Positions 44,351 through 53,503 are shown, counted from the stretch's first letter. The stretch is 64,000 nucleotides of DNA from Chryseobacterium gwangjuense (GCF_021311115.1 NZ_JAJTNP010000004.1:186001-250000); one strand, 5' to 3'. The notes: generated by a model from the letters alone, not told the origin. Made by a program: numbers and translations.

Positions 44351-45622
44351 TTATTCAGGTTTTGCATTTTCTGCTTCTGTTATTTTGAACTTTTTGGAAT
44401 AAATCATAATGATTACACCTGCTATCATAAACGGAAGGGATAGAACTTGCCCAGTGTTTAAGCTTCCTAAAGTAACATATTCGTCGCCTTGAGGTTCTTT
44501 TAAAAATTCTACAAAGAATCTTATAGCCCAAAGAATAATGAAGAATAAACCAAATAACCAGCCTTGCTGATATTTTTTGTCCGTTTTTCTATATAAAACC
44601 CATAAAAGTATAAATAGAAGAACATAGCCTACTGCTTCAAACAACTGAGTAGGGTAGCGAGGTACAGTAACTCCGTATTCATCGCTCATTTGCGGGAAAA
44701 GAATGGCAAATGGAGAACTTGGATCTACCGGTTTACCAATGATTTCAGAATTAAAGAAATTTCCCATTCTTACAAATGCACCTCCTATAGCGACAACAAT
44801 TCCTAATCTGTCATACACCCATAAAGGATTTTTCTTGATGATTTTATAGGAGTAGTATAAAGTGGTTAAAATCAATGCGATGGCCGCTCCGTGACTTGCA
44901 AGACCTGAGAAACCTGTGAATTCGAAACCGTTTTTAGTGCTTATTGGTAAAAAAACACTCCAGAAATCATCTTTAAATAATTCTCTTTGGTAGAAAATCA
45001 CGTGTCCTATTCTTGCTCCAAGAATAGTTCCGATTAATGTCCAGGTAAAAAGAGGTTCAAGATATTTTTGATTGATATGATCGATTTTGAACATTTTTGT
45101 CATTAAAATATATCCCAAACCGAAAGCAAAAATGAACATTAAGCTATAATAATGTAATGTAACTGGTCCTAAATGAATTCCCGTAGAAGGATCCCAGATT
45201 TTATATTCTGTTTCTAACGCTACCTGATCTGTAGGCTGAATAGTTTTTTGAACTTTTACTAAATATTTATAATCTTCTCTTTTTTGAGTAGGTTTAAAAT
45301 CTTTATCTAAAAATTGATAGCCACTCATTTTGAACATACTCAGAGAGCTGTCATAATATGCTTTTAAATTGCCTTTTAATTCAAGGTTTGCCGGATTTAT
45401 AATCACAAGTGTATTGTTGTTATTTTTCCCGGAAAATGTATTGAACGTTTCAGCATCAGTGGTTGAAAATACTTTTACAGCAATTTTTTCATTATTTACA
45501 TTCAGTACGGCATCAGAAAGCCCGTCAGTATAATTTTGTGAGAAAAGATTTTGTGCGAAAAATGCAAAAACCAGAAGATAAATTCTAAAGAATATACTAT
45601 TCATTATAATAATGTTTTTCAT
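44351..45622 (-). CDS. lgt: Prolipoprotein diacylglyceryl transferase with extra N-terminal secreted domain
   Basis: 423 residues against about 270-300 usual. Residues about 145-423 are Lgt: GLASHGAAIA (His), GAFVRMGNFFNSEIIG (Arg, Asn, Glu), PRYPTQLFEAVGY and RFFVEFLKEPQ. It attaches diacylglycerol to the lipobox Cys. Residues about 1-29 are a signal peptide (FFAQNLFSQ) and 30-140 an extracytoplasmic Asn/Lys-rich domain I do not recognise. Coupled to yidD (one-base gap). Start could be Met8 at 45601. Confidence 0.88.
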   Translation of the reverse strand: MKNIIIMNSIFFRIYLLVFAFFAQNLFSQNYTDGLSDAVLNVNNEKIAVKVFSTTDAETFNTFSGKNNNNTLVIINPANLELKGNLKAYYDSSLSMFKMSGYQFLDKDFKPTQKREDYKYLVKVQKTIQPTDQVALETEYKIWDPSTGIHLGPVTLHYYSLMFIFAFGLGYILMTKMFKIDHINQKYLEPLFTWTLIGTILGARIGHVIFYQRELFKDDFWSVFLPISTKNGFEFTGFSGLASHGAAIALILTTLYYSYKIIKKNPLWVYDRLGIVVAIGGAFVRMGNFFNSEIIGKPVDPSSPFAILFPQMSDEYGVTVPRYPTQLFEAVGYVLLFILLWVLYRKTDKKYQQGWLFGLFFIILWAIRFFVEFLKEPQGDEYVTLGSLNTGQVLSLPFMIAGVIIMIYSKKFKITEAENAKPE

Positions 45623-45623
45623 A

Positions 45624-45872
45624 TTAATGGTTACACTTTGGAGGTACAGGATCGTAGCCGCTTCCTCCCCAAGGATGACATTTTGAAATTCTTTTTACAC
45701 CCAGCCAAAATCCCTTGAAAATCCCATGAACCTGCAGTGCTTCTATCATATAATGCGAACAGGTGGGTTCATAACGACAGTTTTTGGGAAGTAAAGGCGA
45801 AATAAACCATTGGTAAAATCTTATTAAAATTACCATGGGAAACGTAATGATTTTATTGAATGTAAGTTTCAA
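45624..45872 (-). CDS. yidD: Membrane protein insertion efficiency factor YidD
   Basis: 82 residues; [25 protein letters not shown] and [13 protein letters not shown] are the family signature (three conserved Cys). Assists YidC-mediated insertion at the inner membrane. Upstream partner of lgt with a one-base gap. A minus-strand -7 element TATTTTTG (45887-45880) lies eight bases from its start. Confidence 0.93.
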   Translation of the reverse strand: MKLTFNKIITFPMVILIRFYQWFISPLLPKNCRYEPTCSHYMIEALQVHGIFKGFWLGVKRISKCHPWGGSGYDPVPPKCNH

Positions 45873-45879
45873 AACAATG

Positions 45880-45887
45880 CAAAAATA
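45880..45887 (-). promoter_or_regulatory. -7 element of yidD-lgt
   Basis: Minus strand TATTTTTG, eight bases before the ATG of yidD (45872). Confidence 0.45.
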
Positions 45888-45911
45888 GCGTAAAAAATTG
45901 AAAATTAGTTT

Positions 45912-46004
45912 AAATTTGTTAGAAGTTTCAGGGCGGTAAATGTCTGTTTGTCGGATAAAATCCGGTGTTTGTCGATTTACTGATTTTTAAATGTTAAATC
46001 AGTA
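45912..46004 (+). promoter_or_regulatory. Structured leader of rarA with overlapping hairpins
   Basis: TAAATTTG (45912-45919) is a -7 candidate. The leader then holds GTAAAT (45937-45942) pairing with ATTTAC (45975-45980) around an inner CGGA/TCCG stem, and TACTGATTT (45978-45986) pairing with AAATCAGTA (45996-46004). The two stems share bases 45978-45980, so they compete at the edge. No known riboswitch motif. Confidence 0.35.
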
Positions 46005-46050
46005 GAATACTCATCTTCTGAACATTCAACTTTATATTAAATTTAAAAAA

Positions 46051-47328
46051 TTGAGTCAAAATATTCCATTAGCTGAAAAACTAAGACCTAAAACATTAGA
46101 AGATGTGTTGGGGCAGGAACATCTTACCGGAGAAAAAGGAACGATAAGAAAAATGATAGAGAATGATACCTTGAATTCTCTTATTCTTTGGGGACCTCCG
46201 GGAACGGGAAAAACGACGTTAGCAGAAATTATTTCTGAAAAATCGGGACGTAAGTTTTTTAAGCTTTCTGCCGTTTCATCCGGAGTAAAGGATGTTCGTG
46301 ATGTAATAGAAGACGCTAAAAAGCAAAATTTATTTTCAGGGAAATCTCCGATATTATTTATTGATGAGATACATAGATTTAATAAGTCTCAGCAAGACTC
46401 CCTTTTGCATGCTGTAGAAAAAGGATGGGTTGTTTTAATTGGTGCTACAACAGAGAATCCAAGTTTTGAGGTTGTTTCAGCATTACTTTCCAGAAGTCAG
46501 GTGTATGTTTTGAAAGCTTTAAGTTATGAAAAACTTGAAGAGTTGATTGATATTTCGCTAAAAAGATATAATCAGGATGAAAGGGAGGATTTTGTAATTA
46601 AAGATAAACAGGCTTTTATTCAATATTCGGGAGGAGATGGCAGAAAACTCATCAATTCTGTAGAACTGGTTTTGAATCAGTTTAAAAATTCAGGAAAAAA
46701 AGAAATTTCAGATGAGGATGTAATGTCTGTTCTTCAGGAAACGATGGCGCTTTATGATAAAAATGGTGAACAGCATTATGATATCATTTCGGCATTTATA
46801 AAATCTATGCGGGGAGGTGACCCAAATGGTGCAGTGTATTGGTTGGCAAGAATGATTGCGGGAGGAGAAGATATTAAATTCATTGCAAGAAGGATGTTGA
46901 TTTTGGCTTCTGAAGATATTGGGTTGGCCAATCCGAATGCTTTAGTAATTGCTAACAATTGTTTTCAGGCTATCAATGTTATTGGAAATCCGGAAGCAAG
47001 AATTATTTTAAGTGAAACGGCAATTTATCTCGCGGTTTCTCCTAAGAGTAATTCAGCGTACATGGCTATCAATGATGCTTTGGCTTTTGTAAAGAAGACC
47101 GGGAATTTACCAGTACCTCTCCATTTAAGAAATGCTCCTACCAAGCTGATGAAAGATTTAGATTATGGGAAAGAATATAAATATGCTCATTCTTACGAAG
47201 GGAATTTTGTTGACCAGGATTTTCTTCCTGAAGAAATAAAGGATTTGAAATTTTATGAACCCGGAAGTAATTCGACAGAAAAGAAAATTTTTGAGGAACT
47301 TAAGAAAAAATGGACGAATAAATACTAA
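46051..47328 (+). CDS. rarA: Replication-associated recombination protein A (RarA/MgsA)
   Basis: 425 residues, AAA+ ATPase that acts at stalled forks. TTG start at 46051 is needed: the first ATG is about 35 codons in and would cut the conserved PLAEKLRPKTLEDVLGQEHL. Walker A GPPGTGKT (about 48-55), Walker B ILFIDEIHRF, sensor 1 ATTENPSF, and the C-terminal tetramerisation region (YWLARMIAGGEDIKFIARR). Convergent with the secreted gene at 47388. Confidence 0.93.
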   Translation: MSQNIPLAEKLRPKTLEDVLGQEHLTGEKGTIRKMIENDTLNSLILWGPPGTGKTTLAEIISEKSGRKFFKLSAVSSGVKDVRDVIEDAKKQNLFSGKSPILFIDEIHRFNKSQQDSLLHAVEKGWVVLIGATTENPSFEVVSALLSRSQVYVLKALSYEKLEELIDISLKRYNQDEREDFVIKDKQAFIQYSGGDGRKLINSVELVLNQFKNSGKKEISDEDVMSVLQETMALYDKNGEQHYDIISAFIKSMRGGDPNGAVYWLARMIAGGEDIKFIARRMLILASEDIGLANPNALVIANNCFQAINVIGNPEARIILSETAIYLAVSPKSNSAYMAINDALAFVKKTGNLPVPLHLRNAPTKLMKDLDYGKEYKYAHSYEGNFVDQDFLPEEIKDLKFYEPGSNSTEKKIFEELKKKWTNKY

Positions 47329-47332
47329 ATAA

Positions 47333-47359
47333 AAAAGGTATCTCACTGAGATACCTTTT
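47333..47359. terminator. Bidirectional terminator between rarA and the secreted gene
   Basis: Arms AAAAGGTATCTC / GAGATACCTTTT, loop ACT, between convergent stops. Confidence 0.8.
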
Positions 47360-47387
47360 ATTATGTTTAAGTACTTTTATCTACTTA

Positions 47388-47831
47388 TTAGTATTGATAC
47401 TTTTGAACTGTAGTAATGAATAATGTCTTTTTACCATTGTATTCTTTTACTTCAGTTTTGTCAATGATGTCAGCATAGATTTTAGTAGAAGAATCATTGA
47501 ATTCATATCCTTCAATAATCACAGGATTATTTTCCGGAAGCTGGAATTGCGTGTTAAAGCCAGCTAGTGTCATCCAATCTAAAGTACCTACATTTTTTTT
47601 ATATTTTACTTCTGTTAATCCGTTTTGTGCTAAATAACTGTATTTTTTTAGGCTTGCCGGAAGAGCAGCTGTTTTATAAGGAGTTGTACTTTGCACCATT
47701 GCCTTTCTTGCGTTAAAAAGAGTCACGGTTCCTACAGCATCATTACAAATAGCAAATTTTACATTTGGGCTTTTCTGTGCAAATAGCGTCACAGAAGCGA
47801 AAACTAATAAAGAGTATAGAATTTTTTTCAT
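47388..47831 (-). CDS. Secreted protein of unknown function
   Basis: 147 residues, signal peptide to about 18 (LFAQ), no recognised domain. Single gene between two terminators (47333 and 47967 side). The composition is ordinary for the genome; likely a periplasmic or secreted protein. Confidence 0.6.
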   Translation of the reverse strand: MKKILYSLLVFASVTLFAQKSPNVKFAICNDAVGTVTLFNARKAMVQSTTPYKTAALPASLKKYSYLAQNGLTEVKYKKNVGTLDWMTLAGFNTQFQLPENNPVIIEGYEFNDSSTKIYADIIDKTEVKEYNGKKTLFITTVQKYQY

Positions 47832-47966
47832 AATCTAATAAATATAGGAATTAAAAACGTGATAAATATACTTCTTTTTTGTGAATTGTCAATAGAAAAA
47901 TATATTATTTTGAGAATTGTTCAGAATAATGAAGTTTTATTGAACTTATTCTGCTAGACATCAAAA

Positions 47967-47994
47967 AAAAGCACCACGATAAAGTGATGCTTTT
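47967..47994 (-). terminator. Terminator of the C1q/TNF-like gene
   Basis: Arms AAAAGCACCAC / GTGATGCTTTT with one mismatch, just past the stop at 48022 on the minus strand. Confidence 0.55.
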
Positions 47995-48021
47995 GTTTAT
48001 ATATTTTATGTAAAATATTAA

Positions 48022-48834
48022 TTAATTTGAGATTTTACTTACAGAAACTTTGACTTTTCCATCAGTTAATAATCCAAGATTTATACCGCCGGTTTCAACA
48101 CCAAATGTAATAGTTTCTCCTTGATTTAGTTGAATCACTGTATTTAATGAAGTTGAAGTAACAGGAACTGCAGCTAAAGTAATTCCTAAAATGGAAACTC
48201 TCACAGCATCAAATATCTTTGTTTCATATATAGTGGTACCGTTTTTTAAAATACCCAATACCTTACTTCCTAATAAACTCAAATCAACTCCACCTTCTAA
48301 TTGAAATTCATAATTTACCTCATATATACCTGCCTCAGGTGCAGTATAAACACCATTTACAAATGATGCTGAGTTACCTGCTTTTACATCAGTGGTAGTT
48401 AGATCTATTTTACTCCAGTTAGTTCCTGAAATCCCTAGACCTAATAGTGACCATGCTCCGTCTTTCATTGCATACATAGCTGTACCTAGACCTGAATTTC
48501 CTTTTAATGATTTCCATGTACTACTAGGAGAGTCATAATAATAATACCCAGCAGCTGTAACGTTTGTAGTTTTCGCGGTAGGTACTGTTACTGCAGCGGT
48601 TGCATATATTATCGTTCCATTTTGATTAGCGCCATACATAGAATCTTTAGCGGCTAGCTGAGTACCTGTAATTCTTGGGGGAATAAATCCATCCACTTTG
48701 GTTGCATCTGCAGGGCTACCGATTACATCTAATGTGGCAGAGGGAGTAGTCGTATTAATCCCGACATTCCCTGTTTGAGCAATTCCTGTTGCGAACAAGC
48801 CCAAGAAAATCAGGGTGTAGAAATTCTTTTTCAT
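48022..48834 (-). CDS. Secreted protein with C1q/TNF-like C-terminal fold
   Basis: 270 residues; signal peptide to about 19 (GIAQ). N-terminal GNVGINTTTPSATLDVIG is the common opening of flavobacterial surface proteins. The last about 130 residues (APEAGIYEVNYEFQLEGG...VIQLNQGETITFGVE) have the beta-sandwich pattern of C1q/TNF-like domains. No T9SS domain seen. Function unknown. Confidence 0.6.
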   Translation of the reverse strand: MKKNFYTLIFLGLFATGIAQTGNVGINTTTPSATLDVIGSPADATKVDGFIPPRITGTQLAAKDSMYGANQNGTIIYATAAVTVPTAKTTNVTAAGYYYYDSPSSTWKSLKGNSGLGTAMYAMKDGAWSLLGLGISGTNWSKIDLTTTDVKAGNSASFVNGVYTAPEAGIYEVNYEFQLEGGVDLSLLGSKVLGILKNGTTIYETKIFDAVRVSILGITLAAVPVTSTSLNTVIQLNQGETITFGVETGGINLGLLTDGKVKVSVSKISN

Positions 48835-49086
48835 GTCTTTTATATTTTAATTGTTTGTATTCTGAGTAATTAGTGGTGTAAATATAATATAAAAAACTTA
48901 CTTATTTTTATTTTTTTTAACAATGTTTTTGTTAATATTAAATTTTTATAATGAATAATTTTTCGTTTTTAATTTGATTTAATGTATTTTTTTTACTTAT
49001 TACTTTGTTTTTTTTGTAGTTATTAGTGTGATAAGTGGTATGTCTTGAAAATTTTAATTTACTTCTTTGTGAAATATATTTAAGGT
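48835..49086. other. Extremely AT-rich 250-bp gap, nothing recognised
   Basis: Runs of T and A with AT content above 80 percent by eye, between the C1q-like start and the thioesterase stop. The stretch after the thioesterase stop is on its 3' side. No ORF, hairpin or DnaA box; may hold the promoter of the C1q-like gene. Confidence 0.4.
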
Positions 49087-49503
49087 TTATTTTTCCTCTT
49101 CCCAATTTTTGTTAATGAGTTCCATTAAAAAATCAGGACATTTGATGATTTTATTGGTTTCGGCAGATAAAAAGAAAAGAGTTGTAGATGCTTCGGTTAT
49201 TTTTACCTGTTCTTCATTATAAATTTCATATTCAAATTCTATTCTTACTCCGGGCTTACGTTTCAGGTAGGTATGAATTTCTAATTTTTGGTCATATAAA
49301 GCCGGTTTTAAATACTTAATTTTATAGTCAGAAACTGGCAACCAAATTCCTTGATTTTCAATCTCGTTATAAGACATCCCAATACTGCGAAATAACTCGA
49401 CTCTACCCAGTTCCAGGTACTCTGCATAGTTGCCATAATAGACATATTTCATAGGGTCGGTTTCTCCGTAACGTACTCGTATTGAATGGGTTGTGTGTAT
49501 CAT
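49087..49503 (-). CDS. Acyl-CoA thioesterase, YbgC/FadM-like hotdog fold
   Basis: 138 residues from ATG 49503 (MIHTTHSIRVRYGETDP); an upstream ATG (49524) adds seven residues that overlap a -7 element TATATTTG at 49526-49533. Conserved active-site block ETDPMKYVYYGNYAEYLELGRVE. Hydrolyses short or hydroxy-acyl-CoA. Divergent from dnaA. Confidence 0.85.
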   Translation of the reverse strand: MIHTTHSIRVRYGETDPMKYVYYGNYAEYLELGRVELFRSIGMSYNEIENQGIWLPVSDYKIKYLKPALYDQKLEIHTYLKRKPGVRIEFEYEIYNEEQVKITEASTTLFFLSAETNKIIKCPDFLMELINKNWEEEK

Positions 49504-49525
49504 TTTTGGTCTTAAATTATACATA

Positions 49526-49533
49526 CAAATATA
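49526..49533 (-). promoter_or_regulatory. -7 element of the YbgC-like gene
   Basis: Minus strand TATATTTG, 23 bases upstream of the ATG at 49503; it also argues for the short start. Confidence 0.45.
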
Positions 49534-49640
49534 TTTTTAAATAATCAATACCTGCAATATTTTTTTTTAAAAATAAAAAATTGGACCTTTGTCTTCCTTC
49601 TAAAAATTATACTAACAAAAGAATTAATCAGGGCATAAAT

Positions 49641-51095
49641 ATGGATGAAAATTTAATGATGATATGGCAGAAGTGCCTTCAGTTTATGCGTGATAATCTC
49701 AACGCAGCTGAAGATAATTCTGATCTTAAAAAACTTGAAAAATCTTTCGACTTACTGTTTGATAAAGTTCAGCCAATTTCTTTGGTTGACAATAATCTTA
49801 CATTAATGGTTCCGAGTGATTTTTACAAGGAGTATATTGAGGATAATTACCTATCCCTGCTTTCTGCTGCCCTGAAGAAAAATATTGGAAAAGGTGTGAA
49901 ACTTTGGTATTCTGTAATGGAAAATAAACCGGTTGGTTTAGAAAAACCCGTTACCATGAATATGAAAGGGAAAACAGTTCCTACTCCAAAAATTCAAGAG
50001 ACGATGCCGCAAGGTTTCTCTTCAAATATCGTTAATCCTTTTGTAGTTCCCGGAATTAAGAAAGTAAATATCGATTCCAATCTGAAATCAGATTTTTCTT
50101 TTGAAAACTATGTAGAAGGAGAGAGCAATAAATTTGCAGCTACAGTAGCAAGATCTATTGCCAAAAGACCGGGAGCAACTGCCTTCAACCCGTTATTTTT
50201 ATACGGAGGTTACGGAGTTGGTAAAACGCACTTGGGACAGGCTGTAGGACTTGAAGTAAAAAGTCAGTTTCCGGATAAGGTAGTTTTATATTTATCATCT
50301 GAAAAATTCATTCAGCAGTTTATTTCTGCTGCAAAAGCTCATAAGCAAACTGAATTTGCCAACTTCTATCAAATGGTAGATGTGTTGATTATAGACGATA
50401 TCCAGTTCTTATCAGGAAAATCTGCTACACAGGATAGTTTCTTCCATATTTTTGATTATCTGCATCAGAACGGAAAACAGATCATTCTTACTTCAGATAA
50501 GGCTCCGGCTGATATTATGGATATTCAGGACAGAATTGTTTCCCGTTTCAAATGGGGACTTTCTGCAGAAATTAAATCTCCGGATTTAGAAACCCGTAAG
50601 AAAATTATTGTAGACAAACTAAGTAGAGATGGTATCGTTCTTACAGAAGATATGCTGGATTTCTTAGCTGCTGAAGCAAAAACGAATGTAAGAGAACTTA
50701 TCGGAGTAATCAATTCTGTGATTGCGTATTCTACTATTTATAAATCTGACTTAAGCTTAGAATTATTAAAAGATACAATTAATAAAATTGCTGCTAATCA
50801 GAAAAAAGTAATTAATATTCCTTTCATTCAGGAAGTGGTATGTGATTATTTCGGAATTAAAAGAGAGCAGCTTTTATCAAAGACAAGAAAAAGAGAAATT
50901 GCTCTTCCGAGACAATTGGCAATGTATTTTGCAAAAGAATTTACCAATGCGACTTTCACTAAAATTGGTGAAGAAATGGGAGGTAAAGACCATTCAACAG
51001 TAATGTATGCTTGCGAAACGATTAAGGATGTTTCAAAAATCGATAAGGAAGTGAAAAAATACGTTAAAGAACTTACGGAAAGAATCAAACATTAA
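49641..51095 (+). CDS. dnaA: Chromosomal replication initiator DnaA
   Basis: 484 residues from ATG 49641 (MDENLMMIWQKCLQFMRDN); the longer ORF start at 49581 is rejected because DnaA begins this way. AAA+ motifs GGYGVGKTHLGQ and DVLIIDDIQFLSGK; C-terminal HTH (KTRKREIALPRQLAMYFAKE, GKDHSTVMYAC) for DnaA boxes. First of three genes with a phosphatase and a methyltransferase. No cluster of DnaA boxes is seen around it. Confidence 0.97.
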   Translation: MDENLMMIWQKCLQFMRDNLNAAEDNSDLKKLEKSFDLLFDKVQPISLVDNNLTLMVPSDFYKEYIEDNYLSLLSAALKKNIGKGVKLWYSVMENKPVGLEKPVTMNMKGKTVPTPKIQETMPQGFSSNIVNPFVVPGIKKVNIDSNLKSDFSFENYVEGESNKFAATVARSIAKRPGATAFNPLFLYGGYGVGKTHLGQAVGLEVKSQFPDKVVLYLSSEKFIQQFISAAKAHKQTEFANFYQMVDVLIIDDIQFLSGKSATQDSFFHIFDYLHQNGKQIILTSDKAPADIMDIQDRIVSRFKWGLSAEIKSPDLETRKKIIVDKLSRDGIVLTEDMLDFLAAEAKTNVRELIGVINSVIAYSTIYKSDLSLELLKDTINKIAANQKKVINIPFIQEVVCDYFGIKREQLLSKTRKREIALPRQLAMYFAKEFTNATFTKIGEEMGGKDHSTVMYACETIKDVSKIDKEVKKYVKELTERIKH

Positions 51096-51193
51096 AATAA
51101 TTTAATTGTAAATAATAGAAAATGGAGAATATATGTATTCTTCATTTTTTATTTAGTTTTGTTGATAAAATTAAAATCTTTAAATTTTATAAG

Positions 51194-51649
51194 ATGAAAA
51201 TACTAATGGTGTGTTTGGGAAATATATGCAGAAGTCCTTTAGCAGAGGGAATTATGAAAACCAAACTTCCTGAAAATTGTATAGTGGATTCTGCGGGTAC
51301 GATTTCTATGCACGAAGGAGAACATCCTGATAAAAGAGCAATAAAAACGGCAGCTAACCATAATATTGATATTTCAAAACAACGCTCAAGACCTATTACC
51401 ATGGCGGATTTTGAAAACTTTGATAAAATCTACTGTATGGATATTGATGTTTTGGCAGATGTGGTTTCAAAAACAAAAAATGAAGCACAAAGACAAAAAG
51501 TATCTTTGTTCTTAGAAGTTTTAGATGATCATAAAAATGCCGAAGTTCCCGATCCGTATTGGGGAGAGATGAAAGATTTTGAAGAGGTTTTTGAACTCTT
51601 GGATAAGGGTTGCAGCAAAATTGCTGAACAATTATTTTTAAAATCGTAA
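51194..51649 (+). CDS. Low molecular weight protein tyrosine phosphatase
   Basis: Start at 51194 (MKILMVCLGNICRSPLAEG); an in-frame ATG at 51122 would add 24 residues not expected. 151 residues. Catalytic loop C-x5-R: Cys7 to Arg13 plus Ser14; general acid Asp in VPDPYWG. Dephosphorylates Tyr-phosphate proteins or related substrates. Second gene of the dnaA cluster. Confidence 0.9.
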   Translation: MKILMVCLGNICRSPLAEGIMKTKLPENCIVDSAGTISMHEGEHPDKRAIKTAANHNIDISKQRSRPITMADFENFDKIYCMDIDVLADVVSKTKNEAQRQKVSLFLEVLDDHKNAEVPDPYWGEMKDFEEVFELLDKGCSKIAEQLFLKS

Positions 51650-51681
51650 TTTACACATCATTATTATAATAATTAAAAACA

Positions 51682-52380
51682 ATGCTTTTTTTACTTCCAG
51701 CTTACCTTTCCGAAAATACTTCTATCACTCATTTTTCGCCTGTGATCAAAGAATATATTATGCAAACTGACTATTTCTTTGTTGAAAATGAAAAAACTGC
51801 CAGAAAAGTAGTGAAGTTCTTTGCTCCTGAGAAAAAACAGTCAGATCTGAAGCTTTTTTTGCTGGATAAATACACTGAAAATGCAGATATAAAAGAAGCA
51901 CAGCAACTGATGTTGAAAGGCCAAGATTTTGGTTTGCTTTCGGAAGCCGGACTTCCTTGTATTGCCGATCCCGGAAATTTAATGGTGAAATGGTGTCATG
52001 AAAAAAACATCAGAATAATCCCGATTTCAGGACCTTCATCAATTATTCTAGCGCTTATTTCAAGTGGTTTTAATGGGCAGGAATTTACATTCAATGGATA
52101 TTTGCCAATAGATAGAGGAGAGAAGAAGAAACAGATGCTGCAATTGGAAAGCCTGGTTCAAAAAACAGGGTATTCCCAGATTTTCATGGAAACACCTTAC
52201 AGGAATAATCAGCTTTTTGAAGATTTAACCAAATTTTTATCACCCAATACAAAATTGTGTATTGCAGCTAATATCAACGATCCGGAAACTGAATTCATTC
52301 AAACAAAAACGATAAAAGACTGGCAAAAACAAAAGCCGGAACTTCATAAAATTCCTGCTGTATTTGTTCTAGGTAGATAA
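51682..52380 (+). CDS. RsmI-like tetrapyrrole-family SAM methyltransferase
   Basis: 232 residues. LLSEAGLPCIADPGNLMVK and PISGPSSIILALISSGFNGQEFTFNGYLP match RsmI (2'-O-methylation of C1402 of 16S rRNA) with changes such as SEAGLP for SDAGTP. The compact form is one I know from flavobacteria beside dnaA. Substrate may be 16S rRNA, but the changed motif leaves room for another target. Confidence 0.8.
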   Translation: MLFLLPAYLSENTSITHFSPVIKEYIMQTDYFFVENEKTARKVVKFFAPEKKQSDLKLFLLDKYTENADIKEAQQLMLKGQDFGLLSEAGLPCIADPGNLMVKWCHEKNIRIIPISGPSSIILALISSGFNGQEFTFNGYLPIDRGEKKKQMLQLESLVQKTGYSQIFMETPYRNNQLFEDLTKFLSPNTKLCIAANINDPETEFIQTKTIKDWQKQKPELHKIPAVFVLGR

Positions 52381-52406
52381 AATCACTTGGGAAATAAAAC
52401 GTTCAA

Positions 52407-52487
52407 TTTGTCATCCTGACGAAGGAAGAATCTCAAGTATAGTATTAGAGATTCGTCATTACGCTTTGCTTCATTCAGAATGACAAA
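52407..52487. repeat. Inverted repeat of the TTTGTCAT...ATGACAAA type
   Basis: Outer arms TTTGTCAT (52407-52414) and ATGACAAA (52480-52487); inner GAATCTC / GAGATTC; with CCTGACGAAGGA and CGTCATTACGCTTTGC motifs. It separates the methyltransferase and the DUF4349 genes (convergent). Looks like flavobacterial intergenic repeats. Confidence 0.55.
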
Positions 52488-52506
52488 TAAATGTTAGATT
52501 AATATG

Positions 52507-53383
52507 CTATTTCTTCTTTCTGTTTCTCCATTTCTTCCAAAGGAAAACAACAACCGGAACTAATAAAAGGAACGGCCAAAGCGAGATGATTTCAAGAAGA
52601 AAAGCCACAAAACTATTCCAACCTTGTGTAACGGAATCTCCAAAACGGCTTCCAAAACCTACTTTTGAAGTCGTAGAACTTCTTATTTTTTCTTTATATA
52701 AACTTATATTTAAAGTACTGTAATTCACCCTGTCATCAATAAAACGCAATCTGCCTTCGGATACATCAATTTCATCTTCAAGAGCACGAATATTTTCTTG
52801 AATTTCCAGCATATCTTTCGTGGTAGCGGCACTTTTCAACATGTCTCGATATTTTTCAAGATAGATCTTTTTGTTGGCCAATTTTATGGAAACATCGGTA
52901 TATTCTTCGGTAACGTCATCCGAAGAGATGTTCTTGGATAAAACAGAGCCGACTCCATCGGAAAAAGAATTAACAAGAGCATCAAAATTTTTATGAGGAA
53001 CCCGGATTGTTAGATAGACATTCTCATCAGTATCCGTATTCTGAAACTCTTCTTTTTGAACGTACGCTTTGTTGTTTTTAATAATTTTACCCACTATTTT
53101 GTGCTTTTTGAATATTTCCCACCTGGATTCTCATGTCTCCATTCTTAATGATTTTCTTGGAAATGGTATCTGTTTTTTTGGGGAGAGGATTAGATTTGCT
53201 TTCAACGACTTCCTCTTCAGAAACAACACCTGATGGTTCTGCATACGCAACGGCGGTTGAATCAACGGCTACTAGTTTATCTTCTTGAATGACATCTACA
53301 AGGGAAGCGCTTGAAGCTTGTGTTTCTGTTTTTTTACAGTGAATAAGAATAAGGCAAACTAAAGGTAAAAGTAATTTTCTCAT
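52507..53383 (-). pseudogene. DUF4349 protein gene broken by a frameshift
   Basis: Two minus-strand reading frames together make one DUF4349 protein. 53383-53087 encodes the signal-lipobox (MRKLLLPLVCLILIHCKK) and the start of the domain (KIIKNGDMRIQVGNIQKAQN), stopping two codons later; the rest (VGKIIKNNKAYVQ to KWRNRKKK, with coiled-coil and C-terminal membrane helix) is in the +1 frame at 53094-52507. The break is at 53092-53097 by the Asn-Ser codons. Losing GT from a GTGT would turn AATAGTGTGGG into AATAGTGGG (inference). A sequencing error or recoding cannot be ruled out. Confidence 0.78.
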
Positions 53384-53495
53384 ACGTGATATTTTCTGAG
53401 ATTTAACAAAAATCATGCTTGAATTGAAAATTGGTTGTAAATTTTCAATATTTATTAAAATTTGTTATGAATATTTTATTGAATGCCGTTTTCAG

Positions 53496-53503
53496 TAATT
53501 TTG
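53496..53503 (+). promoter_or_regulatory. -7 element of the DUF2891 gene
   Basis: TAATTTTG, 38 bases before the ATG at 53542. Confidence 0.4.

Noticed and set aside
48835..49086. AT-rich gap before the YbgC-like gene as a replication origin
   Set aside because: It is AT-rich but has no DnaA box cluster within the gap or in the 49504-49640 region before dnaA.
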